Shown here piece after piece: positions 52,933 to 61,595 of a stretch of DNA of 64,000 nt. The stretch's first letter is position 1, and each line of letters opens with the position of its first letter. Source of the DNA: CAVSUR01 sp963731285 (GTDB lineage: Bacteria; Actinomycetota; Actinomycetes; Streptosporangiales; Streptosporangiaceae); assembly GCA_963731285.1 (NCBI GenBank), contig CAVSUR010000001.1, forward strand, positions 62,001 through 126,000, given 5' to 3'. The position numbers and the translations under genes are program-made. A model generated the notes under the pieces. The model did no database searches and was not told the DNA's origin. It saw only the letters and a program-made list of their open reading frames with translations.

Positions 52933-53769
52933 CTACGGCCGCCAGATGTCCGCGGTGACCTGCCGCTGCTGCTCGCTGAACCGGCCACCGGGCGAGGCGT
53001 TGCGCAGCATGTGCCGCAGGTCGGCCTCGAAGGCGTCCAGCCGGTCGCCGAACAGGTGCGGGGCGGCACTGGACTGCGAGAACACCGAAGCCACGATCTG
53101 ATCCTCGGTACGCTCGTGCACCTCGCCGCCGCCGACGCTGAGCCGCTCGGGGCCGCGGAATCCGGCCGTCCACATCGCGTCGTCGCCGCCGTCCGGCGGC
53201 CCCGAGGGCAGGGTGCTGCGGCCGGCCCGGCGGACCGGGCCGAGGTAGTCGGAGACCAGCGCGGCGATCTGGTCCCGCGGCGGCTGCGGACAGGCCATGC
53301 CCCACCCCACGATGCCCTCGTGGGTGGTGGCGTGCACGAGCACGCAGGCGCCGCCGGAGGGAGGCAGCATCCGCCGGGCCAGCGACGCCACCAGCGACTG
53401 GTTCATCCAGTGGAAGGACTGCGCGAACGTGACGACCCGGAACCGGCCGAGCTTGCCGGGCAGGTCCTCGGCCCGCATCGGGAACCAGCTGACGTTGGGC
53501 ACGCCGGCCGCGATCGCCGTCCCGGCACCCTGCTCGATCATGGCTTTGTCGGCGTCGATCGCGGTCACCGCGCTGAACAGCGGCGCGAGCAGCAGAGTCA
53601 GCGAGCCCGGGCCGCAGCCGACGTCCAGCAGCCGGCCCGAGCCGTCGAGGTCCAGGGCATCGCGCAGGGCAGTGGCCAGCTCCGCCGGATAGGACAGCCG
53701 GCCAGCGGCATAGTACGCGGCGCTGCCCGCGTACAGGGTTTCATCCCACTTGAAAGCACCGGTCACCAT
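52933..53769 (-). CDS. class I SAM-dependent methyltransferase
   Basis: 278 residues from ATG 53769 (MVTGAFKWDETLYAGSAAYY). SAM site LLDVGCGPGSLTLLLAPLF (motif I, about residues 47-65), AIDADKAMIEQG, and FAQSFHWMNQSL at the family's motif near residue 118. UbiE/methyltransf_11 fold; the substrate is unknown. It is co-directional with the phosphoesterase. Confidence 0.88.
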   Translation of the reverse strand: MVTGAFKWDETLYAGSAAYYAAGRLSYPAELATALRDALDLDGSGRLLDVGCGPGSLTLLLAPLFSAVTAIDADKAMIEQGAGTAIAAGVPNVSWFPMRAEDLPGKLGRFRVVTFAQSFHWMNQSLVASLARRMLPPSGGACVLVHATTHEGIVGWGMACPQPPRDQIAALVSDYLGPVRRAGRSTLPSGPPDGGDDAMWTAGFRGPERLSVGGGEVHERTEDQIVASVFSQSSAAPHLFGDRLDAFEADLRHMLRNASPGGRFSEQQRQVTADIWRP

Positions 53770-53829
53770 GTCGATGCTACGCCGGTTCCCGCGGCCCGTC
53801 CTGGCCGGTGGCGCTGCCGGATCGCGGGC

Positions 53830-53969
53830 CGGGCCGGGCCGCTCAGCAAGTCGCCGGGCTGGCAGTGCAGCGCCTCGCGGAGCCGCGCGAGCGTGCTGAA
53901 CCTGATCGCCCGGGCTCGGTGCCTGCGCTCCCTGGTTCGGGTCAGGGGTGAGCACCGTCCTCGCGTCAC
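53830..53969 (-). pseudogene. relic of a small XRE (HTH_26 / YozG-like) regulator
   Basis: The segment reads RARAIRFSTLARLREALHCQ then PGDLL, the well-conserved second half of the about 70-residue Cro/CI regulators that usually accompany DUF2975 membrane proteins (family pattern NGRAKAIRFSTL..LC.AL.CQPGDLLE). The first half (KRKMSVGELAERVGLTPAN) is absent or scrambled: only an isolated LTP is found, in another frame. No DUF2975 gene is adjacent. A 10-bp inverted repeat lies just upstream. Confidence 0.55.
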
Positions 53970-54011
53970 GGTCCCCCGGCGGGAGGCCGCCCGGGCCCAG
54001 CGGCGGCCCTT

Positions 54012-54041
54012 GTTTATCGTTTTTCAATATTAACGATAAAC
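54012..54041. promoter_or_regulatory. AT-rich 10-bp inverted repeat, likely operator
   Basis: GTTTATCGTT (54012-54021) and AACGATAAAC (54032-54041) are perfect arms around a 10-base AT spacer, and AACGATA is repeated directly at 54032-54045. This is by far the most AT-rich point of its neighbourhood. It lies upstream of the XRE relic, so it is probably its old autoregulatory promoter, and just beyond the P450 stop, so a terminator role for P450 is also conceivable. Confidence 0.6.
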
Positions 54042-54067
54042 GATAGACCGAGGCGGCACAACTGATC

Positions 54068-55363
54068 TCAGGGCGCAGGCGGCCCGGCGCCGGGACCAGG
54101 CAGATCCCAGCGGACGCGCAGCTCGGGTGGCTTGCGGAACACCAGCCCCTGGGGCCGGGCCGGGTATCCCGGGTCCAGCCGCAGTCCCGGCAGCGCCGCG
54201 AGCAGCGCTCGCACTGAGGTCTGCGCCTCCAGCCGGGCCAGCTGGGCCCCGATGCAGAAGTGCGGCCCGGCCGCGAACGTCAGATGCGCGCGGACGGCCC
54301 GCTGGCCGTCGAACCGGCCGGGGTCGAACGCCTCAGGGTCGGCAAATACTGCCGGGTCGGTGTTGGCCGCGGTGAGCGAGACGGTGACCCGGTCACCGCG
54401 CCGGATCCGCGCCGGGCCGATAACCGCGCCGGCCGTGGCGTACCGGTCGAGCAGGGCCGCGGCCGGCTCCAGCCGCAGCGATTCCTCCACCGCCGCCACG
54501 ACCAGCGCCTTGTCGGCGGCTACCGCCGCCAGCTGCCCCGGGTGGGTGAGCAGGTGCCAGGCCGCGTTGCATATCATCGCCTCGGCCGTCTCGATGCCGC
54601 CGAACATCAGCACCGCGGCGTTGGATGCGATCTCGGCCGGGCTCAGACCCCCGCGGGCCGCCGCGACGGTCAGCAGCGCCTCCTGGCCTCCGCGGCCTGC
54701 CACCGCGATGATGCGTTCGCGCAGCTGCGCGAACGCGGCCGCGCCCAGGCTGCCGTTGCCGTCACCCCGGGCCTCGCCGTCCCCGGCGTGGCCGTCCCCG
54801 GCCGGGCCGGGCTGCACCGGGCCGGGCTGGGCATAACCGGGCTGGGCCTGGCCGGAGAGCGCCGAGACAGCTGCGACGATCGCGTCGTACCAGCCCAGGA
54901 TCATCGCGGGAGAAGTGTCAGCCAGCCCGAGCACGTCGGCCATCACCGCGGCGGCGAGCGGCCCGGCCAGCCCGCGGCGCAGCTCGGCGGAGCCCGCCGG
55001 GGCCAGCCCGGCGGTCAGCCGGGCCGCGTGCTCAGCGACCAGCGCGGCGAGCCGGCTGGCCACCGCAGGCTCGCGGAACGCCTGGCTGAACGGGTCCCGG
55101 TGCCGCCGGTGCGCGGCCCCGTCCAGCGACAGCATGCTCGGGCCCACCACCTGCGCGGTGGAGAACCGGGGGTCGTCCACCGTGAACGTGCCCGCGTCCC
55201 GCAGCACCCGCTGCGCCAGGTCGTACCGGGTGACCAGCCAGCCGTCCAGTACCGGCAGCCAGGAGACCGGCTCGGCGGCGCGCAGCGCGCGCAGCACCGG
55301 CAGCGGATCGGTGCTCAGACCGGAGCTGGTCACAGCCGCGCCGAGCGGGAACCCGGGGCGCAC
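54068..55363 (-). CDS. cytochrome P450
   Basis: 431 residues, soluble bacterial class I type. Signatures: I-helix FGGIETAEAM (residues 254-263; the acid-Thr pair is ET), ExxR in EESLRLEP (E294-R297), and heme loop FAAGPHFCIGAQLAR (C370 axial ligand). Residues 171-204 are a Gly/Pro/Asp-rich repeat (QAQPGYAQPGPVQPGPAGDG) in the F/G region, unusual for P450s. No ferredoxin gene is adjacent. It is 6 bases downstream of the Nudix-NYN gene. Substrate unknown. Confidence 0.93.
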   Translation of the reverse strand: MRPGFPLGAAVTSSGLSTDPLPVLRALRAAEPVSWLPVLDGWLVTRYDLAQRVLRDAGTFTVDDPRFSTAQVVGPSMLSLDGAAHRRHRDPFSQAFREPAVASRLAALVAEHAARLTAGLAPAGSAELRRGLAGPLAAAVMADVLGLADTSPAMILGWYDAIVAAVSALSGQAQPGYAQPGPVQPGPAGDGHAGDGEARGDGNGSLGAAAFAQLRERIIAVAGRGGQEALLTVAAARGGLSPAEIASNAAVLMFGGIETAEAMICNAAWHLLTHPGQLAAVAADKALVVAAVEESLRLEPAAALLDRYATAGAVIGPARIRRGDRVTVSLTAANTDPAVFADPEAFDPGRFDGQRAVRAHLTFAAGPHFCIGAQLARLEAQTSVRALLAALPGLRLDPGYPARPQGLVFRKPPELRVRWDLPGPGAGPPAP

Positions 55364-55369
55364 GGCGGG

Positions 55370-56314
55370 TCAGCGGCCCAGCTGGCCGAGCAGCCAGCCG
55401 GGCCCGGCCAGCTGGGCCCCGGCGTCGGAGCACCGGCGCCGCAGCTCGCGGTCCGCGGTCACCACGATGCGACGGCCGGGCAGCCGGGCCGCCAGGTCGG
55501 TAATCATGTCGTCACCCGGGCCCGGCGCGGCGACCACGGTCAGCCGGTGCGGCGCGCCCGGCCCGCCGCCGTTGCCACCGGTGGCAGCGGCGGTGCCGTC
55601 ACTGCCCGCGGCCGGCCGGGCCGCGCCCTCGACGACGAGCACGAAATCGGGCAGCCAGCAGGCCAGCCGCGGTGCGCCGGCCGGATCGGGCAGCGCGGTC
55701 AGCCCGCGGCCGGCCAGCACCGCCAGCTCGCCGCGCAGCCGCGCCGCGGCCCCGGCCCGGTCACGCCACCAGCCGTCCGGCCGCGAGCCCATGACGTTGG
55801 CGGCATCGACGATGATCGTCAGCGGCGTCAGCGCCCCGGTCAGGGCCGGCCAGCTGGCCGCGAACCCCGGATGCAGGTCAAGCGTCATGACCCCGGTGGC
55901 CGGTACCCACGCGGCCTCGATCGTCTCCGCACTGGCCGCCCGGGCGGTGAACGCCTGGCCGGCCCGGGCCAGCACGGTGTCGTAGCGCCAGCCGCCGTGA
56001 TCGTCGCGGAAGACGCCGCTCACCGCGACCGCTTCCGGCGGCACCGCGCACTCTTCCGCCGCCTCCCGCAGCGCGGCCGCGACCGGGGTCTCGTGGCTGT
56101 CCCGCGCGCCGCCCGGCAGGCCCCAGGTGCCACCGTGGTGGCTCCACTCGATCCGGCGCTGCAGCAGCACGCTCGGGCCTTCGGGCACGTCAGGGCGGCC
56201 GGGCCCGGCTGGTCCGGCGTCCGCGAACGCGAGCAGTCCGGCCGCGCCGAACCGGCCCCAGTGCCGGTGGCCGAGCTCGCAGCGCACCCATCCATTACCG
56301 TCCCGGTCGGCCAT
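55370..56314 (-). CDS. Nudix hydrolase fused to a NYN/PIN-like domain
   Basis: 314 residues from ATG 56314. Residues 20-150 are a Nudix domain: the box GARDSHETPVAAALREAAEE (69-88) has every catalytic Glu/Arg. Residues about 165-314 start PLTIIVDAANVMGSRPDGWW, the NYN/PIN nuclease-like opening, and end with GDDMITDLAARLPGRRIVVT and ADRELRRRC, matching the Asp-rich rear of such nucleases. A Gly/Thr-rich loop (about 248-265) interrupts the second domain. A nucleotide- or RNA-cleaning role is inferred. Divergent from sppA. Confidence 0.85.
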   Translation of the reverse strand: MADRDGNGWVRCELGHRHWGRFGAAGLLAFADAGPAGPGRPDVPEGPSVLLQRRIEWSHHGGTWGLPGGARDSHETPVAAALREAAEECAVPPEAVAVSGVFRDDHGGWRYDTVLARAGQAFTARAASAETIEAAWVPATGVMTLDLHPGFAASWPALTGALTPLTIIVDAANVMGSRPDGWWRDRAGAAARLRGELAVLAGRGLTALPDPAGAPRLACWLPDFVLVVEGAARPAAGSDGTAAATGGNGGGPGAPHRLTVVAAPGPGDDMITDLAARLPGRRIVVTADRELRRRCSDAGAQLAGPGWLLGQLGR

Positions 56315-56420
56315 ATCCGCCGACGATAGCCGATGCGCTGGCCCCAGCCCGGCGGCCCGGCCCGGCAGCCGCGCTGGCGGGCCAGGCAAGCCAGCACGGG
56401 GCGAACCTTAAGCTGGCCGC

Positions 56421-58139
56421 ATGACCGATTCGACCCTGGCCGGGCGCACAGTTGCCGGCCGCATTGGCCAGCGCTACCAGCAGCGGACCGCGCCGCTGAT
56501 ACTCGAGCTCGACCTCACCGAAGGACTGGCCGAGACCCGGCCGGCCGGCCCGCTGTCATCCGCCCTCGGCCGGCGCCGCCCCGTCCTGGCCGATGTGCTG
56601 GACGGCCTGCACCGGGCCGGCCGCGACACGCGGGTCAGGGCCCTGGTGGCCAAGGTCGGCGGCCGGCCGATAGGCCTCGCGGCGGTACAGGAGCTGCGCG
56701 CGGCGGTCGCCGCATTCCGGGCGGCCGGCAAGCTCGCGGTGGCTTTTGCGGAATCATTCGGGGAGTTCTCGGCCGGGACCGTGCCTTACTACCTGGCGAC
56801 CGCGTTCGACACCATCTACCTGCAGCCGTCGGGCGACCTCGGCCTGACCGGGATAGCCGTCGAGCGGGTGTTCCTGCGCGAGGCACTGGACCGGCTGGGC
56901 GCGAGTTTCGAGGTGGACAAGCGGCACGAGTACAAGAGCGCCGCCGAGCAGGTCACCGAGCGCGGCTTCTCCGGCCCCGCGCGGGAGGCGACCGAGCGGC
57001 TGATCGGCTCGGTCAGCGAGCAGGTGGCCGCGGCCATCGCGGACCGCCGTTCCGTCCCGCCCGGACAGGCCCGCGAGCTCATCGACCGGGGGCCGTTCCT
57101 GGCCGAGCAGGCGCTGGCTGCCGGGCTGGTCGACGCGCTCGGCTACCGGGACGAGGTGTACGCGCACGTGCGCAAGCGGGCCGGGCACGGCGCGGTCCAG
57201 CTGTACCTGAGCCGCTATCAGCGCGCCCGTGCGCTGGCCGAGCGGGCCAGGACCGCAGCCGCGCCGCGCAGGCCGGGCGTCGCGCTCATCCATGCGACCG
57301 GGCCGATCCGGCGCGGCCGCAGCGGCCGCGGCCCGCTGTCGCCTGCGATGGGGTCGGATACCATCGCAGCCACGATCCGGGCGGCGGCGGCCGACGAGCA
57401 GTCGCGCGCGATCGTGCTGCGGGTCAACAGCCCCGGCGGCTCCTACGTCGCCTCGGACACGATCTGGCGCGAGGTCGTCCGGGCCCGTGCGGCGGGCACG
57501 CCGGTGGTGGTCTCGATGGCCGACGTGGCGGCGTCCGGCGGGTACTTCATCTCGATGGCGGCCGACGTGATCGTGGCCCAGCCGGGCACGATCACCGGGT
57601 CGATCGGCGTGCTGACCGGCAAGCCGGTGCTCGGCGAGATGCTCGGCCGGGCCGGGATCACCACGGACGCGGTGACGCAGGGCGGCCACGCGGGGATGTT
57701 CTCGGCCCTGCACCCGTTCACGCCGGACGAGCAGGAGCTGGTGTCGCGCTGGCTGGACCATATCTACGCGGACTTCACCGGCAAGGTGGCGGACGGCCGG
57801 CGGCTGTCCGCCGAGCGGGTGCACGAGCTGGCCAGGGGCCGGGTCTGGACCGGCGCCGACGCGCTGGAGCGCGGACTGGTCGATGAGCTCGGCGGCCTGG
57901 ACCAGGCCGTCGCCATCGCCCGCGGCCGGGCCGGGCTCGGCGCCGCCGCGCCGGTGCGCGGCTACCCGCGGATCCGGCCGGCGGACTGGGTGCTGCCCGC
58001 GGCCTCAAGCAGCAGCCGCAGTGCCGCCGCCGCCACCCTGTTCGCCGAGACCTGGGGACCAGGCTGGCGGCTGGCGGCGCGCGCGGGCTGGTCCGGCTAC
58101 GGGCCGCTAATGCTGCCCGGCAGCTGGACGTTCGCGTGA
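56421..58139 (+). CDS. sppA: signal peptide peptidase SppA (protease IV)
   Basis: 572 residues with two S49 repeats, the 67K long type. Catalytic Lys in DKRHEYKSAAE (K172) and Ser in ADVAASGGYFISM (S372), with RVNSPGGSYVASDTIW preceding. It lacks a clear N-terminal membrane helix, so it may act in the cytoplasm or peripherally. The stop overlaps the next gene (GTGA). Confidence 0.94.
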   Translation: MTDSTLAGRTVAGRIGQRYQQRTAPLILELDLTEGLAETRPAGPLSSALGRRRPVLADVLDGLHRAGRDTRVRALVAKVGGRPIGLAAVQELRAAVAAFRAAGKLAVAFAESFGEFSAGTVPYYLATAFDTIYLQPSGDLGLTGIAVERVFLREALDRLGASFEVDKRHEYKSAAEQVTERGFSGPAREATERLIGSVSEQVAAAIADRRSVPPGQARELIDRGPFLAEQALAAGLVDALGYRDEVYAHVRKRAGHGAVQLYLSRYQRARALAERARTAAAPRRPGVALIHATGPIRRGRSGRGPLSPAMGSDTIAATIRAAAADEQSRAIVLRVNSPGGSYVASDTIWREVVRARAAGTPVVVSMADVAASGGYFISMAADVIVAQPGTITGSIGVLTGKPVLGEMLGRAGITTDAVTQGGHAGMFSALHPFTPDEQELVSRWLDHIYADFTGKVADGRRLSAERVHELARGRVWTGADALERGLVDELGGLDQAVAIARGRAGLGAAAPVRGYPRIRPADWVLPAASSSSRSAAAATLFAETWGPGWRLAARAGWSGYGPLMLPGSWTFA

Positions 58140-58648
58140 CGCAGCGGGAGCCGGGACCGGTGCCCGCGGCGGCCGACGCGGCCGGCGGCTACGCCTGCGG
58201 CGTCACCCTGGTCACCGTGGCCGACGGGCGGGATGACATCGGCACGACGGTGAGCGCGTTCTGCCCGGTGTCCGACGACCCGCCGCTGGTGGCTGTCTGC
58301 CTGCTGGCCGGCTCCTACCCGGCCGAGCTGCTGACCCGGCGGGAGACATTCGGGGTGACGATGCTGGCGGCCGGCCAGCGCGCGCTGGCGGGACGGTTCG
58401 CCGTGGCCGGCCGGCCAGGGGCGCGGCTGATGCTGGACGGAGTGCCGCACCATCGCGGTGCGGCGTCTGGCGCGCTGATCGCCGACGGCGGGCTGGCCGC
58501 GCTGGAGTGCCGCGTCACGCAGCGGATGCCGGCCGGCGACCATCTGGTGGTCATCGGCCGGGTCCTGGCGGTGCCGTACGTCGCTGAGTCGGGCGCCCCG
58601 CTGATCCGCTTCCGCCGCCGCTACGCCACCCTCGCCCGGGGGGGCTGA
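58136..58648 (+). CDS. flavin reductase-like (FMN-binding split barrel) protein
   Basis: 170 residues from GTG 58136. The pattern YACGVTLVTVADGRDDIGTT, VSAFCPVSDDPPLVAVCLLA and FGVTMLAAGQRALAGRF is that of the HpaC/flavin reductase-like domain; GDHLVVIGRVLAV closes the fold. Such proteins supply reduced flavin to monooxygenases. Translationally coupled to sppA by GTGA, an uninformative pairing. Confidence 0.9.
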   Translation: MTQREPGPVPAAADAAGGYACGVTLVTVADGRDDIGTTVSAFCPVSDDPPLVAVCLLAGSYPAELLTRRETFGVTMLAAGQRALAGRFAVAGRPGARLMLDGVPHHRGAASGALIADGGLAALECRVTQRMPAGDHLVVIGRVLAVPYVAESGAPLIRFRRRYATLARGG

Positions 58649-58679
58649 GCTGCGGCCTGCCGGGGTCCGTCAGGCGGGA

Positions 58680-58919
58680 TCAGGCTTGGCGGTGTTCTGC
58701 CTGCAGCTGAGGATGGCTGGCGAGGATATGGCTGCTGCATCCGGTGGGTGAGGTAGCGGCGAAGAAGCCGTCCATCCGGTCCTGGTCGCCGGCCAGGATG
58801 ACGACGAGTTTGTCCCGCTCGTTCTCCAGGACGGCCCAGAGGGCCAGGATGACGCTGGCGGCGCCCGGGCGCCAGGCCAGGTCCGCATACCCGCAGCCAG
58901 GCTCGCATGCTGAGACCAT
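58680..58919 (-). pseudogene. fragment of a CbbX/EccA-type AAA+ ATPase
   Basis: A 79-codon frame contains VILALWAVLENERDKLVVIL followed by AGDQDRMDGFFAAT, resembling the segment after Walker B in CbbX/EccA ATPases (family: LMEDxRDxLVVIxAGYPxxMxxFLxxNPGL). Walker A, Walker B and the arginine fingers are missing, and the residues after it (SPTGCSSHILASHPQ) do not follow the family. I read it as a decayed remnant rather than a working gene. Confidence 0.45.
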
Positions 58920-58999
58920 CAGGCGTTCAGGCAGGCCAGTGCCGCGGGACGGTGACGGCCGCTATGGGGCAGGGCCCCGTTCGCGGGGCGGGCCTGGGC

Positions 59000-60190
59000 C
59001 TACCTCAGGCTGGCCCGCCCGGACACCGGGCGGCCGCCTTGCCAGACGGCGGCGGCCAGCGGCACGCCCGGCCGGTAGGCCAGGTAGGCGTGCGACGGCG
59101 CGTCCAGCATGACCAGGTCGGCGCGGGCGCCGGCGGCCAGGTGGCCGACGTCGGGACGGCGCAGCGCGCGGGCGCCGCCCGCGGTCGCGGCCCACACCGC
59201 CTCCTGCGTGGTCATCCGCATCTCCCGCACGGCCAGCGCCACGCACAGCGCCATGCTGGAGGTGAAGCACGAGCCGGGGTTGCAGTCGGTGGCGAGCGCG
59301 ACAGTAACCCCGGCCGCGAGCAGCCGCCGGGCGTCGGGGTAGGGCTGCCGGGTGGAGAACTCCGCCCCCGGCAGCAGGGTGGCGACCGTATCCGAGGCGG
59401 CCAGCGCGGCCACGTCGGCGTCGCTGAGAAAGGTGCAGTGATCGGCGGACGCCGCGCCGGCCGCCACCGCCACCTGCACGCCCGGCCCGGGCCCCAGCTG
59501 GTTGGCGTGCACCCGCGGGACCAGCCCGGCCCCCTGCCCGGCCGCGAGCACCGCCGCGGCCGCGTCGGCCCCGAACGCACCGCGCTCGCAGAACACGTCC
59601 ACCCACCGGGCGCACGGCGCGCACGCGGCCAGCATCGGGCCGCAGACCAGGTCCACGTACCCGGCGGGGTCGCCGTCGAACTCCGGCGGCACGACGTGCG
59701 CGCCCAGGTAGGTGACTTCCGGGGTGACCTCGGCGGCGAGCGCCACGCTGCGGGCCTCGTCGGGGACGGTGAGCCCGTAGCCGGACTTGCACTCGAACGT
59801 GGTGGTGCCCTGGGCCAGCATCTCGGCCGCCAGCGCCCGCAGCCCGGCTCGCAGCTGCTCGTCGGCGGCGGCCCGGGTGGCGGTCACGGTGGCGCGGATG
59901 CCGCCCGCGGCGTAGGGCCGCCCGGCCATCCGGGCGGCGAACTCCGCGCCCCGCTCGCCCGCGAAGACCAGGTGCGCGTGCGAGTCCACGAAGCCGGGCA
60001 GCACGGCGCGGCCGCCGGCGTCGACGATCTCGTCGGCGGCGGGCGCGTGCGCGGCCGGCCCGGCCCAGGCGACCCGGCCGCCGTCGATCACCAGCGCGCC
60101 GCCGGCCAGCGCGGTGAAGCCGCCGGCCGGGCCGCCGTCCGCCGGGTCGTTGGTGACCAGCTCGCCGATGTTGGTGATCAGGATGCTCAT
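59000..60190 (-). CDS. hutI: imidazolonepropionase
   Basis: 396 residues from ATG 60190 (MSILITNIGELVTND). Third step of histidine breakdown: opens the imidazolone ring to N-formimino-glutamate. Amidohydrolase motifs: PGFVDSHAHLVFAGERGAEF, TTTFECKSGYGLT, HANQLGPGPGV, SADHCTFLSDADV and ATDCNPGSCFTSSM with the catalytic Asp. Last gene of hutU-M20-hutF-hutI. Confidence 0.96.
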   Translation of the reverse strand: MSILITNIGELVTNDPADGGPAGGFTALAGGALVIDGGRVAWAGPAAHAPAADEIVDAGGRAVLPGFVDSHAHLVFAGERGAEFAARMAGRPYAAGGIRATVTATRAAADEQLRAGLRALAAEMLAQGTTTFECKSGYGLTVPDEARSVALAAEVTPEVTYLGAHVVPPEFDGDPAGYVDLVCGPMLAACAPCARWVDVFCERGAFGADAAAAVLAAGQGAGLVPRVHANQLGPGPGVQVAVAAGAASADHCTFLSDADVAALAASDTVATLLPGAEFSTRQPYPDARRLLAAGVTVALATDCNPGSCFTSSMALCVALAVREMRMTTQEAVWAATAGGARALRRPDVGHLAAGARADLVMLDAPSHAYLAYRPGVPLAAAVWQGGRPVSGRASLR

Positions 60191-60203
60191 CCCGGCCCCC
60201 CCC

Positions 60204-61595
60204 TCACGGCAGGACCGCGCCGATCGCGGCGGCCAGGGCGGCCGGGACGTCGCTGACCAGCAGATGCCGTCCGTCCCTGACCACGTCCCGGCCGCCGATG
60301 ACGACGTCGCGCACGTCGGCCGCAGTGGCCGCGAAGACCACGGTTTCCAGCGCACTCCGCGCGCCGAGGCCGGCCGTCCGCGGGCTGTCGGCGCGGACGG
60401 CGACCAGGTCGGCAAGCGCCCCGGGCGCGATCTCGCCCGCGTCCGGCCAGCCCAGGCTGGCGTGCCCGGCGGCGGTGGCGGCCCGGGCCAGTGCGGCGGC
60501 GGTGAAGTGCCCGCGGCGCTGGGTGGCGAGCCGCTCGCCGAGCTCGATCCGCCGCGCCTCCTCGAGCAGGTCCACCACGGCCTGGCTGTCGCTGCCCACT
60601 GTCAGCGGGCAGCCGGCCATCGCCAGCGCGCTGGCCGGCCCGATCCCGTCGGCCAGGTCGGCCTCGGTGGTGGGGCACAGGCAGGCCGCCGTGGTGGTCT
60701 CGCCCAGCAGCTCGATGTCGCGGCCAGTCAGGTGGGTGGCGTGCACGGCGGTGGAGCGCGGGCCGAGGGCGCCGGCGTCGCAGAGCAGCTGCGCCGGGGT
60801 GGCGCCGTAGGCGGCCAGGCAGGCCTGGTTCTCCGCGACCTGCTCCGACAGGTGCATATGCAGCGGCGCGCCATGCTGGCGGGCCCAGCCGGCCACCGGG
60901 TGCAGCTGGCCGGCCGGGACGGCGCGCACCGAGTGGATCGCTGCCCCGGCCCGGGCGTGCGCCGCCAGCATGCCGCGGGCATCCGGGCCGAGCGCCCCGG
61001 CCCGGTCCGCCCAGCCGTGCGCGTCGCCGTCGCCGAACCGCAGCTGCGGGCCGGCCAGCGGCTGCGGTCCGCGCTCGTCCAGGCCGCCGGACAGGTAGCA
61101 GGTGTCCAGCAGGGTGATCCGCAGGCCCGCGGCCGCCGCCGCGGCGATCAGCGCGGCCGACATCTCATTCGGGTCGGCGTACCGGACCCCGCCGGGGGCG
61201 TGGTGCAGGTAGTGGAACTCCCCCACGCAGGTGATGCCCGCCAGCGCCATCTCCGCGTAGACCGCGGTGGCCAGGGCCAGGTAGCTGTCGGGCGTCAGCG
61301 CGGCCGCCACCTCGTACATCCGCTCCCGCCAGGTCCAGAACGTGCCCCGGCCTGCCTGAGTGTTCCCGCGCAGCGCGCGGTGGAAGGCATGCGAGTGCGC
61401 GTTGGCCAGGCCCGGCAGCACCAGTCCGGGCAGCTCGGTGCGGCCCGGCGGCCGCTGCCGGCGGCCCGCGTCCGGCGTCACCCGGGTGAACCGGCCGCCG
61501 GCCGCCTCGATCAGCACGTCCGCGCGCACCTGGCCGCCGGGCAGCAGCGCCAGCTCGGCGTGCCAGGCGCGCGGCGGGCCGGCCGGGGCCGTCAC
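60204..61595 (-). CDS. hutF: formimidoylglutamate deiminase
   Basis: 463 residues from GTG 61595. Converts N-formimino-L-glutamate to N-formyl-L-glutamate and ammonia. Motifs: PGLVLPGLANAHSHAFHRAL (metal HxH), GEFHYLHHAPGG, LHMHLSEQVAENQACLAAYG, AVHATHLTGRDIELLGE, and TVGSDSQAVVDLLEEAR. Start overlaps the stop of the M20 gene (GTGA). This commits the pathway to the formylglutamate branch, which needs a deformylase. Confidence 0.94.
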   Translation of the reverse strand: MTAPAGPPRAWHAELALLPGGQVRADVLIEAAGGRFTRVTPDAGRRQRPPGRTELPGLVLPGLANAHSHAFHRALRGNTQAGRGTFWTWRERMYEVAAALTPDSYLALATAVYAEMALAGITCVGEFHYLHHAPGGVRYADPNEMSAALIAAAAAAGLRITLLDTCYLSGGLDERGPQPLAGPQLRFGDGDAHGWADRAGALGPDARGMLAAHARAGAAIHSVRAVPAGQLHPVAGWARQHGAPLHMHLSEQVAENQACLAAYGATPAQLLCDAGALGPRSTAVHATHLTGRDIELLGETTTAACLCPTTEADLADGIGPASALAMAGCPLTVGSDSQAVVDLLEEARRIELGERLATQRRGHFTAAALARAATAAGHASLGWPDAGEIAPGALADLVAVRADSPRTAGLGARSALETVVFAATAADVRDVVIGGRDVVRDGRHLLVSDVPAALAAAIGAVLP

